Shown piece by piece: positions 9,444 to 19,270 of a DNA stretch of 64,000 nt. A program made the position numbers and the translations under genes. How positions within the stretch are numbered: position 1 is the stretch's first letter; every line of letters begins with the position of its first letter. Source of the stretch: Liopterus haemorrhoidalis (lineage: Eukaryota; Arthropoda; Insecta; Coleoptera; Dytiscidae); NCBI GenBank assembly GCA_963971575.1, contig OZ020616.1, positions 13,609,575-13,673,574 on the forward strand, in the 5' to 3' direction. The notes below the pieces were generated by a model. The model was given only the letters and a program-made list of their open reading frames with translations, did no database searches and was not told the DNA's origin.

Positions 9444-12400
9444 GTCGGCCGTCCTGGAGACGACATCGTCCTCGATGTCATCATCGGAAGGTGGATCGTC
9501 TTCTTCATCGGAGGAGGATTCTCCGTTTACCCACGGTTTCATCCGTTCACGGACCCTTTTGACCTGGTAGGGCCCCACGAACTTTGATGCCATCTTCGGG
9601 GCACGATCAGATGGTGGAGATACCCTCTGATTTGAGACCAGCTGACCTTGTCGGGTGATTTCTTCGTCTACGTCTTGTAAGATAACCAGCTTGTTGTGTA
9701 GCTCATCGGCAGCTTGTTCTATGACATAGGTATAACATCTACTAAGACAATCAACGTGACTAATATTTTTACCATGACGGTGTTCGATGGTGTAATCATA
9801 CTCTTCCAGTTTGATGCACCAGCCGAATATTTGTCTATTGGCATCCTTCTTAGCCAAAGTCTGTTTCAGGGCACTACAGTCTGTAATGATTTTAAAGTTC
9901 TTACCAAGCAGGTAAATACGAAACTTGTCTATAGCTTTGATGACGGCTAGAGTCTCAAGTTTGAAACTACTGTACCTAGACTCTTCAGGCGTCGTCTTCC
10001 AGCTTGCGTAAAACACGGGATGAAGTTTATTGTCTTCATGTCGTTGTAGTAATATGGCGCCTAGGCCACTAGCGCTAGCATCAGTATGCAGCTCAGTCTC
10101 TAGATATCTGTTGTAGATTTTTAATATGGGTTCGCTCACCAGACATGTCTTAAGGTTCTCGAATGCTGAGCGTTGAACCTCATTCATAACGAACTTCTTG
10201 TCTTTCTGAACTAAGTCGGATAACGGCTTGGCTATCGTGGCGTAACTTTTTATGAACCTCCTGAAATAGCCTGTTAAGCCTAGAAAACGTCTAAGCTCAT
10301 GCTCGTTTGTCGGCAGTGGGAAGCGTTCAACTGCTGACGTCTTTTCATTACCAGGTTGTATCATATCTTTGGAAATACGGTAACCTAAATATTCCAAATG
10401 TTTCATTGCAAATTTGCATTTGTCTAGGCGAAGTTGTAATCTGCTTCTTTTTATTCGTTCCATTATCTTTTTCAGGGTAGCAATATGCTCTTGTAATGAT
10501 TTGCTTGCAACCAAAATGTCGTCGAGATATATTTGAATCTCACCACTCACCACTAGATCGTGGAAGATCTCTGTCACAAACCTTTGGAAAACAGCAGGAC
10601 CATTGCATAACCCAAAAGGCATTTTAACGTATTCATATTGTCCTCCAGGCACTACAAATGAGGTATACTTTATAGATCGCTCTTCTAAATAAACATGATG
10701 AAATCCGCTCTTAAAATCCAATGTTGAAAAGTACTCTTTCTGACTTAGATTATTTATCAAGTCATCGATATGCGGAAGAGGATATTTATCTTTGAAGGTC
10801 ACCTTGTTAAGGGCTCGATAGTCCACGCAGAGACGATATTCATTATTTTTCTTTCTAACAAGGACTATGGGGCTTGCGTAGTCCGAAACGCTGGGTCGTA
10901 TCACTCCCTTCTTCAACAGCCTGTTAATTTCAGCATCAACAAATTCTTTTTCATGGAATGATAATCGTCGAGGGGAAAACCCTATTGGCCTATCATCTTT
11001 AAGTGTGATCTTCATCTTGGTTCGGATTTCACTACCGGTAACGTTTGAAGTTTCTTCCGGGAAATCTTGAGAATCTATCACTATTTCACGGATTTCGCGT
11101 TTAGTGTTCAAGGCCACTTCACCAACATTAACCTCAATTGGGCCACATAAACAGTCAGTGTCAATTCTAAAAATGTCTGATTCACTACACTCACTAGCAG
11201 GCATTTCTACTTTCGGCTTGCGAATCGTTACACAACTATTAGCGTAGATCAGTTCAACACAGGTTAAAAACTCCCTGCCTAAAAGTAGATCATCACGAAT
11301 TGATAGATCTGGTACCACTATAGCTTCAAGTTCATAATGTTCATTGTCCATTTGGATTTCTAAGTCAACAACTTCACTACACATCACTCGTGTATCGTTT
11401 AGTCCGATTAACACATTTTGAGATGGACGCACTTGCACATCTAGTTCGCAGATTAATTTCTCACGGATCAAGTTTGATTTCGCGCCCGTGTCGAGCATAG
11501 CGCATACCGCTCGACCGTTAACTACACACTCTTTGTGAAATAGGTGGTTGTCAGTTTCAATACGGTGCACTGAGGATACCGTTGCATCGATTGAAGATTG
11601 TTTCTCGTCGCTTTTACGTTTTTCTGGGCACTCACGGGCTATGTGTCCCTGTTTATTACACTTAAAACACACAATCGCATTTCTTGGGTTGCTAACAGCA
11701 TTTTTCGCAGAGTCAACTACACCAGTTTTGTCGGGTATCTTAACTCGGTTAAAGTCTCTAACTTTCTTTTGTTCGGAGAACGGTTCACGTGATCGCTTTT
11801 GATCTGTACGTGTCATTTCTTTAGACACCATCTTCATTGTCGAAAGCAGTTCGGATAATGAAGTATGTTTGTTCGTAATCATTTGTGTACGGACTGTGAA
11901 ATTATCGATCCCTCGAATGAGATGTTGGATCATTTCCTCATCCCTCATTTTGATCTGTCGCCCTAAGCGTACCTTCGCATGGAAGTAGTCCTCGAATGAC
12001 TCGTTTGACTTCCAACGCATGCTTCGTATCTTTTCTAAAATATCTATTTCATCGATCCTGTTACCAAAAAGATCTCGCAACTCGCTTTTAATTCCAGCCC
12101 ATGGCTTACAATGAATATCAGGTGTCGATTCATACCATTTACGAGCGTTGCCTAGTAAGCGATTTGTTGCCAACACTTTCATCGTTTGGTCTGATACTTC
12201 GTACATTAACTGAATGTCATCGACTCGCTGTAGCCAGACTTCAACATCAAGCGATTCGTCACCAGCTTGCCCGAATTTAGGAATTTGCGCACCGATTTCT
12301 GAAAAGGGAAGTTTGCTTGCACTTGAACGGGTTGTTTCCGTTGAACTGGGACTTGCGCTATCACCACGAGTCTCACGTCTTAACATAGTAGCTAAAAGTA

Positions 12401-12557
12401 ATTGCAGCATTTCATTAACATTCATGTTATTCGTCTGGGCGGACGTCGTATCGTTTCCATTTGTTGTATCACATGATCTATTCGAATCCTGTGTCGCGTC
12501 AACGTAGTTGTCAGATTCCGCCATTTTGAAATATTTTTGACAGTTAACCAACTTCAC
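9342..12557 (-). CDS. Gag-Pol polyprotein of the Gypsy element, integrase deleted
   Basis: An open 1071-residue frame. Gag occupies roughly residues 1-310 with a CCHC zinc knuckle at 297-310 (CFKCNKQGHIAREC). The aspartic protease motif DTGAK is at 356-360. Reverse transcriptase follows with YPLPHIDDL near 592 and the catalytic YLDD at 677-680, then RNase H with HTDAS at 824-828. After HVDCLSR (about 934) a typical element would carry the HHCC and DDE integrase modules. Here roughly 50 residues later the frame passes straight to an integrase-tail-like KFVGPYQVKRV (about 992) and an acidic tail. The deletion therefore keeps frame. The start could also be the second methionine, at residue 12. 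Confidence 0.93.
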   Translation of the reverse strand: MKLVNCQKYFKMAESDNYVDATQDSNRSCDTTNGNDTTSAQTNNMNVNEMLQLLLATMLRRETRGDSASPSSTETTRSSASKLPFSEIGAQIPKFGQAGDESLDVEVWLQRVDDIQLMYEVSDQTMKVLATNRLLGNARKWYESTPDIHCKPWAGIKSELRDLFGNRIDEIDILEKIRSMRWKSNESFEDYFHAKVRLGRQIKMRDEEMIQHLIRGIDNFTVRTQMITNKHTSLSELLSTMKMVSKEMTRTDQKRSREPFSEQKKVRDFNRVKIPDKTGVVDSAKNAVSNPRNAIVCFKCNKQGHIARECPEKRKSDEKQSSIDATVSSVHRIETDNHLFHKECVVNGRAVCAMLDTGAKSNLIREKLICELDVQVRPSQNVLIGLNDTRVMCSEVVDLEIQMDNEHYELEAIVVPDLSIRDDLLLGREFLTCVELIYANSCVTIRKPKVEMPASECSESDIFRIDTDCLCGPIEVNVGEVALNTKREIREIVIDSQDFPEETSNVTGSEIRTKMKITLKDDRPIGFSPRRLSFHEKEFVDAEINRLLKKGVIRPSVSDYASPIVLVRKKNNEYRLCVDYRALNKVTFKDKYPLPHIDDLINNLSQKEYFSTLDFKSGFHHVYLEERSIKYTSFVVPGGQYEYVKMPFGLCNGPAVFQRFVTEIFHDLVVSGEIQIYLDDILVASKSLQEHIATLKKIMERIKRSRLQLRLDKCKFAMKHLEYLGYRISKDMIQPGNEKTSAVERFPLPTNEHELRRFLGLTGYFRRFIKSYATIAKPLSDLVQKDKKFVMNEVQRSAFENLKTCLVSEPILKIYNRYLETELHTDASASGLGAILLQRHEDNKLHPVFYASWKTTPEESRYSSFKLETLAVIKAIDKFRIYLLGKNFKIITDCSALKQTLAKKDANRQIFGWCIKLEEYDYTIEHRHGKNISHVDCLSRCYTYVIEQAADELHNKLVILQDVDEEITRQGQLVSNQRVSPPSDRAPKMASKFVGPYQVKRVRERMKPWVNGESSSDEEDDPPSDDDIEDDVVSRTADCNITSCLSSPDRCADDQWLLGYTVDGQPRFQTR

Positions 12558-12892
12558 ACAGTGTCTATAACGTAACTAGCTTCGCACCGGAACACCAGTT
12601 TCGCGCCAACACAACACGCTAACCTCACGAGATTTTCCCGCGCTAACCTCAAAATTTCACCACGCGGTTCGCAATTCGTCGCGTAACTCGCACAACACAA
12701 CTTCTGCCGCACAGTACGTCGTACAGACACAAATTATGTTTATTCCTTGAAGTTTTACAATACACCACTCGCTGTCCGTCGCGAATCGGCACAGGTACTC
12801 CGCACTTAAACTTAAACAATCTCAATTTTCACTCACTAAAAATTGTCACCAATCGTTCACCACTTAAGCTTGGATTTATCCCACTTCTGAAC
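12558..12892 (-). other. 5' leader of the Gypsy element
   Basis: Untranslated segment between the 5' LTR and the Gag start codon, relatively GC-rich for this window (many CGCG/ACACG motifs). It should hold the primer binding site and packaging signals. I could not identify a convincing tRNA match immediately next to the LTR. Confidence 0.6.
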
Positions 12893-13065
12893 TGTAACAC
12901 ACTGTAATACTTGTTTATTGATGTAAATAATTACAAACATGAAATAAAATGATATAACAAGGTTTAACGTGTTTGGAACCGTGGTTGGCCGTCAACTGTA
13001 TATCCTAATAGCCATTGGTCATCTGCGCATCTGTCAGGGGAGGATAGGCAACTTGTAATGTTACA
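12893..13065 (-). repeat. 5' LTR (sense to Rbcn-3A)
   Basis: 173 bp, base-for-base like the LTR at 9271-9443 as far as I can compare. As the 5' LTR it should hold the promoter. Its minus-strand AATAAA could also cause premature 3' end formation in Rbcn-3A pre-mRNA, because the element lies sense within the last intron. Confidence 0.93.
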
Positions 13066-13162
13066 ATACATTATTTTATGAGTGACACTGCCGTACAGCA
13101 GTAGCGGACTGGCAAATTAAACCAGTAGGGGAAAACTTTTGTACACTTGTATAATTAAAAAA

Positions 13163-14032
13163 TTGATGTGAAGTGTGAATATTCACACATTTCAGGGTTT
13201 CGTAGGTATATAATAAGTGAAGGCGGTATGCTGAGTGTGTAGGACAAATTTTACTTTGTAGTAATCACGGCAAAATGAACGATATTTTTAAAATAATTTA
13301 TCGTCTGTTAATCATATAATAAGATAATTATTAAATTTACGCTTTTAAAAATTAAATGCAACATTTGTCAAAATATAACTAGAATTTCGACAAAATAATT
13401 TCAACAAATTTACTCCGTACTCGAACTCGAAACCCTTCGTTTACCAGCGAGAGACACCAGTGCTCTAACCAATAACGCTATCGTACGCCTTGCATGTGAG
13501 TGTCTTACATTGGTATAACTTTTGTACTTTGTGAACCAAAAACCACAAAAAATGCGTTATTTTCCGAAAACATAATCTGATCAAAAATTCCTGTTGTACT
13601 ATTTCGGTTCACACCAATATACATTACTTAGAATTTTTTTAGATTTTTAGTTTAAACCATCTGGGCTACAGGGTGTGGGACAAATTTTTTTTTGCACAAT
13701 TTTGGCAAAAATCTCTTCAAAATAATTTATTTTGCAAAAATAAAAATTTGGTGGTTAATCCACGTACTAAGGGCTTTCCTTTGATACCCTACTCATAATT
13801 CTAAAAAAATATTTTTGTTTTCGATGAGCACATATTTGTTTATATTTTTAGGGGGGTATGTTTTTTAGATGTTTTAGTATTTTTCCTATGTGCGGGTCAA
13901 AGAGTTGTATAAGCATGCCAAATTGCAACTCTCTAGGTTTAGCCGTTTTGCTACAATTTTTACCGAACAGACAGACAGACGACAAAATGACGGTATAAGG
14001 GTTTTTTGGTCATACCTACAAAACCCTAAAAA
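13163..14032. mobile_element. tRNA-bearing dispersed element, copy 2
   Basis: Same 5' hairpin block (TTGATGTGAAGTGTGAA), central AATGCAACATTTGTCAAAAT block and 3' block (GACGGTATAAGGG, ACCTACAAAACCCTAAAAA) as copies 1 and 3. It has only a short GACA run. The replaceable central segment again holds a tRNA-like sequence on the minus strand (13412-13490). It lies in the Rbcn-3A intron close to the Gypsy element. It is non-coding. Confidence 0.6.
13412..13490 (-). other. tRNA-like module (copy 2)
   Basis: The minus strand reads TAGCGTTATTGGTTAGAGC (D-arm/box A-like) and then GGGTTTCGAGTTCGAGTACG (box B-like). The order and spacing are tRNA-like, but the sequence is unlike the modules of copies 1 and 3. 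It is more likely a relic promoter than a working tRNA. Confidence 0.4.
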
Positions 14033-14860
14033 TGGATTCATTGATGTCATTTGCGAACATATTAATCTAAGACACTCTTCTGGCAGGCTACGTCACTAAA
14101 GGCCGGCGTTTGAAGCTGTTTAATATTTAATAATTAATAACTTTCTTATAGAATAAGATATTATTATTATATTATTTGCTTCGTAATATTTTCTGACGGC
14201 TATTCTTTGAGGTGCAATTACTAAATTTTATTAATTTAATATCATTCTACAGATCTATTCTCTATATAATTCAAATGAATTCTCTCATATTAATTTTAGT
14301 AATTATGATTAATACGAAATGTTATATTCGCCCTGTTCAGTTAATATTATTTTATATGTGACTTTTTTAAATCTAGTTACAGCGATTCACAGTCAAAATG
14401 ATACAGTTACGTCAAATAGAAATATTAAAGGAAAAAGGTTAATTGAAAATTATATTTCAGTACTATATAAACAATATTTTACAAATTAGTTTTTCTTTTA
14501 CCATATTTTATCATGCATAATTATTTTTATTACATGTTATTAAAAATATTTAACAACATCAAAAATGAGAGGAGTATTAAAATAAACCAAACAATGAAAA
14601 TGATTTGAATGAACTGGTTTTTTCACATCTATTTAATTATATTGCAATTATTAGCACCCATAAATAACTCCAGTGAATTATGGTTTCATAATTCACTGTT
14701 TACGGCCAATCACAAACCTATATACCCATAAATCACTCTCGCTGATCCAATCATATTTGACAATGGCAATGAGAGGGGCCAAAACTGCAGTGGTAGCAGG
14801 CAACATGGATGACACTATCACTTGCATTAAAATTATCAATTTTGAATTTAATTTATTTGT
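14033..14860. other. AT-rich intron DNA, nothing recognised
   Basis: No domain-bearing ORF or terminal repeats found. A weak inverted motif around GAATTATGGTTTCATAATTC (about 14677) is local only. Confidence 0.45.
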
Positions 14861-14864
14861 TTAA

Positions 14865-14997
14865 CACGTTGACTGCCAATTACGAGTTTCTTCGTAGTTA
14901 GCGTTCTTGCCCAGGACGCCGACTACGAGATTACTTGTAGTATATTGACTTATAATATAATAATATAATCCTGAATCTTTCCTTGGCAGTCAATGTG
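14865..14997. mobile_element. piggyBac-like MITE (TTAA target)
   Basis: Inverted ends CACGTTGACTGCCAA and TTGGCAGTCAATGTG are flanked on both sides by TTAA (14861-14864 and 14998-15001). A TTAA duplication with short CAC...GTG ends fits piggyBac-type elements. It is 133 bp, non-coding, and has internal inverted CTACGAG/CGTAG motifs. Confidence 0.7.
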
Positions 14998-15004
14998 TTA
15001 ATAG

Positions 15005-15712
15005 GTGTGGAAAAAGTATAGTACTACATTCGCGATTATGGCCATTATTCACTCAGATGATTTGCGCCACTCGCCTGCGGCTCCTGGGCTCAAACGTCAT
15101 CTTCGTAATAATAATGGCTATCATAATCGCTCATATAATAATATACTATTCTCCACGACCACTATAGAATTTACCAATTCTAAAACCAATTTTGACTACA
15201 GAAAGTTAATATTCTAACACAAGAGTTGGAATGTTATTCTAAAGCACTTATCTTCTTATGCATTTTGCGTGTATTTCCTTCCATCACTTTTTATGGAATA
15301 ACCATTCCATGCTTGTTGTCTTTTGTTTTTGTAGGTTTACATTAAGATATTTGCAACGTTTACATTAAATAAATGCAACATAACTTCCTAACCTAAAATA
15401 GTGGACGATGTGCGGCAAATTAAATTAAAATTAAACAAATAATAAATAAAAATAAATATTTTAGTTAATTGATTAATTTGTTATGTAATATAAATTATTT
15501 GTTAAGATAAAATGTTTTTTAAAATAATTATATGTTATTTTTTTCTTTCTTTTTGGTGGTCGTGGAGAAAGTAGGGTCTGTGACTCGGTTGGCAGAGAAA
15601 ATTCGATGCTCGTGGTTCCTCACGCTCGCCTGCGGCTCGCGCTCGGAATGTTCCACTCGCATCGAATTTTCTCATTCCAACCTTGTTACAGAATATACTA
15701 TTATTTGGAGCA
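15005..15712. repeat. Two related palindromic repeats
   Basis: About 15005-15165 and 15553-15712 both contain a GTGGTCGTGGAGAA end motif (in opposite orientation in the first) and a CTCGCCTGCGGCTC core. Each is roughly self-complementary around its centre. They look like two copies of one MITE family. I found no firm target duplications. Between them is unremarkable AT-rich DNA. Confidence 0.45.
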
Positions 15713-15788
15713 AAATCTTAATGATCTGTACTTTATCAAGTTTTAATATGATACTTGCATAACTTTTTTAATTGCGACTTATTTTAAT

Positions 15789-16212
15789 ATGACTCGTCAT
15801 GCTACAATAGAAGAGAGAAAATTGATAATTTCTCATTATAAAAACAACAAAAGTGTTCGAACATGCTGCTACTGCGTTCAACATATTATTGAAAGGTTTA
15901 AGAAAGAAAAAAGGATTAAAAGTAAGATTTGAGTTAGATGTAAGAAAATATTTACTGCTCATGACGAGCGTTGAATAGAGCGAAAGATTATAGAAAATCC
16001 AAAATTAAGTGCACCAAAATTAATGGTAACTAATTGTAAAGTATTTAGGAAAAAATTGAGTACCAAAATAATAGAGTACTAGGAAAGAATAATTTTCATG
16101 GAAGAATAACCAGATAGAAGCCATATTTGAGTAAGAAAAATAAAAGACTACGCGTCGAATTTGCCTTAAAACATAGAAATAAAAATTTGGACTTTGTCCT
16201 ATTCGCGACTGC
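15789..16212 (+). pseudogene. Tc1-like transposase, N-terminal relic
   Basis: The frame reads MTRHATIEERKLIISHYKNN, then IIERFKKEKRIKSKI, FTAHDERWIERKI(I)ENPKLSAPKL and further broken pieces. This is the helix-turn-helix N-terminus of a Tc1-like transposase. Stops and frameshifts interrupt it, and the catalytic DDE part is absent. It lies in the Rbcn-3A intron, antisense to the gene. The surviving part is about 140 codons, against roughly 340 in a full protein. Confidence 0.6.
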
Positions 16213-16621
16213 AAATAACAGTGAGACATCTGGTAGTGACTGGCTAAATTAAACAGAAGCGTATATTTGGATAATATTTGTAGCGTGTTGTCCTGCAGTT
16301 TATGTGAATTAAGAAGTATTTTAAAATATAGTGACTTAAATACAGTGCTTTTTTGCCGAAATATTGTTTGAACAGATAAATATTAAGAAAAAACTTCTGA
16401 CGTATACGCTTCTCGGCCGCCATCAGCTGTTGTACGCAGCGCCGCCAACGTTAGTTTCAGTCGCGAATAATGAAAAGCTTCTCCGCAGTCACTAGTCATG
16501 AAAGTTATTAAAAATTTATCATCGAAATTAGGGACAGAAATTCGAAAACACAATGTATCAAAAAAAAGATTTTAAACTGTTATTACTAGAGGAATGGTGG
16601 AAGGTTTCAACTAAAATTTAC

Positions 16622-16691
16622 CTGTAGCTAGAAGACTGCAAGATCCCAAAAAGACGAAATCGCTTATTCCCTTACTGTGACACTGATGAGT
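16622..16691 (-). CDS. Rbcn-3A: Rabconnectin-3A exon 9 (70 bp)
   Basis: A short exon too small for routine ORF detection. After a TATTTTCAG acceptor (ending at 16692) it reads THQCHSKGISDFVFLGSCSL then LAT plus one base, and meets a GTAAAT donor at 16621. Family members have 'QCHxK...DFVF(L/V)(G/S)SSSL.ATAG' at this position, just before the NVC.WD blade in exon 10. Phase fits both neighbours: exon 8 ends on a codon boundary, and exon 10 begins with two bases that complete the split alanine codon. Confidence 0.93.
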
Positions 16692-16905
16692 CTGAAAATA
16701 ATAATAAATAAAATAAATAGTCTGGCAAAATTGAAATTATATAGTTTGTTTTTTACTTCGCGGGATTTACTGAAAGGATTTCCTAAATTTACATTACGAC
16801 ATTTTAAGAAGTATTAACCAATCACAGATCAACTTTTTGGGTGGCATTTTTGAATCGTTCCTCCAAAATAAAAAACAAACAAACAAGTAAGCAACTTTTA
16901 CTTAC

Positions 16906-17114
16906 GAAGAATGGTCTTGTTGCATTGGCTGTAAGTCCAACTTGCCATAAACTAAGGTTACCATCAGAGTCCGCTACTCCGAATTTGTTACCATGTTGCG
17001 AGAATCGGACTCGCGTTACTTTAGCGTAAGTTCCAGGTGGTCTTGGCGTGGAAACTGGAGTGTTATGACCCCATTCCCAAAGCTGTACTGATCCATCCTG
17101 ACTGCCAGTTAGGT
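16906..17114 (-). CDS. Rbcn-3A: Rabconnectin-3A exon 8
   Basis: Encodes a WD40 blade region: LTGSQDGSVQLWEWGHNTPV, TRVRFSQHGNKFGVADSDGN and LSLWQVGLTANATRPFF. DMXL proteins carry 'YLTGAQDGSVRMFEWGH' and 'GNKFG..D.DG.LSL' here. The acceptor is TTTTTCAG, ending at 17115; the first two bases complete the tyrosine codon begun in exon 7. The donor is GTAAGT at 16905-16900. The intron to exon 9 is only 214 bp, unlike the >10-kb introns next to it. Confidence 0.94.
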
Positions 17115-17166
17115 CTGAAAAATAATTAATAAGAAATTCCAATCAATACGTTGAATAGTGAATATA

Positions 17167-18554
17167 CAGTGCGATCATTAAATCCTGACCGTTACATAAT
17201 GGTAAACAATGGATTTTAAAATATCAAAACTGTATTCTAATTCACAGCTGAAAATCCCAATTTAACAAAGAACCAATGAGATTACTTCATTGGTCAGAAC
17301 TCACCCGAGAAACAACGAAAATGTGTTTCTAACTTAGTATCTGTTATCAACTCATTGGCGTGTAGAGAAAAATGCTGTTCATTTAATAAACAATTCGTAT
17401 AAGGTAACAAAAATAGAATGTACGCCTATGTGTACATGTCCTTGGAAATAAGTTTGATAATAATAATAATAATAATAATAAATCTCTTTATTGGCAAGGT
17501 TCAGTTTACACTGCTCTACCACCTAACCTTAAATTTATTTACAGTTGAGTACATACAGTGTTTTATGTTAATAAATAATATCATAGTTTACTATAGTACA
17601 ATAGTACAATTATAATATAGTACAATATGCAGTCTAATTGAACACGGATCGATCCATTAAGCTCACATTGGGACCATTTGCTGGCGGAGTCGCTTTTTGA
17701 ATTGGGCAATTTTAAGAGACTTAAGATTTTTCGGAATGGAGTTGTATATCGTGGCAGCGTTGTACGAAAATGATTTTTTGAATAAGGTTGTTCGGTGTTT
17801 GGGAATATGTATCAAGTGAGAGTTCCTAGTATTTTTACTGTTAATTTGAGATCTTTTAATGATTTTTTCGACTAAGTAGCTAGGTTCGTTTGTGCTTAAT
17901 ATTTTGTGAATGAAACATGCGTAATGCAAGTGTCTTCTTTCAGACATGTTTAACCATCCTAACTTCTTCAGGTGTTGGGAAGTAGGTTCCCTTTTCTTTA
18001 GTCCTAATATGAAACGTACACAGTAATTTTGCACTTTTTGAATTCGCCTCGAATCGAAATACGACAGGGAAGGTCCGTAAATCGTGTCACAGTAATTAAA
18101 GATCGATAGGACGAGACTGTCACATAGTATTTGTTTGTGTTTTTTGGTTAGCACGAAACGGTTCATAAATAGTTTTTTTAGTGCAAGAAAGGCACGCTTC
18201 ATTAACAAACTTATATATTCTTTGAATTTTAGTTCGGTATCTAGTATAATACCTAAATTTTTACATGAATTCGTTAGTTGCAACTTGGAGTGATTGATAT
18301 ATATATTGAAATTTGGAACTAAATTACTTTTCAAGTATTTGTTACCATACAGCATGATGTGTGATTTTGACTCATTAATTGTAAGGCCATGATCGGAAGA
18401 ATATTTACATAGTGCATTTATTTCATTTTGAAAGAAAGATAAGGCTTCATTAAATTTTTCTGGTGAAAACGAGAGGTATAATTGAGTATCATCCGCGATA
18501 ACTAAATGTTTCTGTCAAGTATTGCATAACGTTCAAGAAATAATGATCGCACTG
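17167..18554. mobile_element. TA-flanked MITE split by a LINE fragment
   Basis: CAGTGCGATCATTA at the left and TAATGATCGCACTG at the right are inverted repeats bounded by TA. The inner flanks also pair (GTTACATAATG with CATAACG). The interior between about 17452 and 18520 is a truncated non-LTR element that inserted later. This resembles a Tc1/mariner-type MITE. Confidence 0.65.
17452..18520 (-). pseudogene. 5'-truncated non-LTR retrotransposon (RT C-terminal part)
   Basis: The minus strand reads LVIADDTQLYLSF (the Y-A-D-D catalytic loop with Y replaced by I) and continues through LTINESKSHIMLYGNKYL into a ~230-codon open stretch. That stretch carries the LGIILDTELKFKEYI, YGPSLSYFD and QKVQNYCVRFILG blocks found after the RT thumb. 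The 3' end is a (TAA)n tract at 17458-17482. The 5' truncation removes the endonuclease and most of the RT. It is Jockey/RTE/CR1-like, clade uncertain. It is probably dead. Confidence 0.75.
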
Positions 18555-18556
18555 TA

Positions 18557-18899
18557 TTATACTCTATAGATCAGTCCAAGCTGACGTCACTCGTTATGCG
18601 ATTTCATATCCTGGAGGAATTACACCCATGTTTGCCTATGCTTTGTTATGATATTTTCGCTAATTGTGTAGTAAATTTACATACTTATACATATTTTTTT
18701 AAAACTCCATTTGTACTAGTATTTATCTAATATCTAATTTATCTAATATCTTTATAATATAGAACTGCAAGAGCTAAGATTTTATAAAATATTTAACTGT
18801 GTACGACAAACTGTTCTTAATAATCGATTGTTTTTATAGGTATAGTGTCTATTTAGTTATTTAGTCATTCTAAATATATTTCTAGAAATGTATTATATA
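18557..18899. other. Intron DNA, nothing recognised
   Basis: AT-rich, with a partly repeated TATCTAATATCTAATTTATC stretch. No gene or element ends are seen. Confidence 0.45.
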
Positions 18900-19270
18900 A
18901 ACAAATATAGAGATGGGTCGTTCGTGAACGAACCGGCACACTGAGCCGACTCAGTACACTGACCGAAGTGACACGGTTCACCAAATTGAAATGAGCCGGC
19001 TCAAGGCTCACTGTATAGTTTCAAGTTTCAAGGATACGATTGGTCGGGCGATTGTGAGCAGTGACCGGAGTGATCCGGATCTGGATCGATGTCATGTTGA
19101 ACTTCGCGAGAACTCGGCTTGTAATGTATTATCATAAATTGTATTATTTATTGTCATCAATTTGTAGGGCAGTTTATTTGAAACTAATAGGCTTAGTCTG
19201 TATTTTTTTACAACCATACTATATAAAAATATAATATCTTTGAAATTATTTTGCAATGGTCCAATATTAA

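Larger units (their letters stand above)
9271..13065 (-). mobile_element. Ty3/Gypsy LTR retrotransposon lacking integrase
   Basis: Two 173-bp LTRs identical by eye bound the element, and ATAC is duplicated on both sides (9267-9270 and 13066-13069). It lies in the last Rbcn-3A intron in the same orientation as the gene. The single ORF carries Gag, protease, reverse transcriptase and RNase H but no integrase core, so it would need integrase in trans. Identical LTRs indicate a recent insertion. No clear purine tract precedes the 3' LTR. A TGG eight or so bases inside the 5' LTR may belong to the primer site, but I cannot assign the tRNA. Confidence 0.92.

Noticed and set aside
13066..13110. A minus-strand RQCHS peptide behind a CAG, resembling the QCH motif expected in a Rabconnectin exon
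   Set aside because: It runs into a stop after one residue, and the adjoining GGACTGGCAAATTAAAC is a repeat-like sequence also seen near 16235. The true QCH exon is 16622-16691, with correct phase and splice sites.
16680..16702. CTGATGAGTCTGAAAA looks like a hammerhead core
   Set aside because: No room for stem II between the two blocks, and the bases belong to the exon 9 start and its acceptor.
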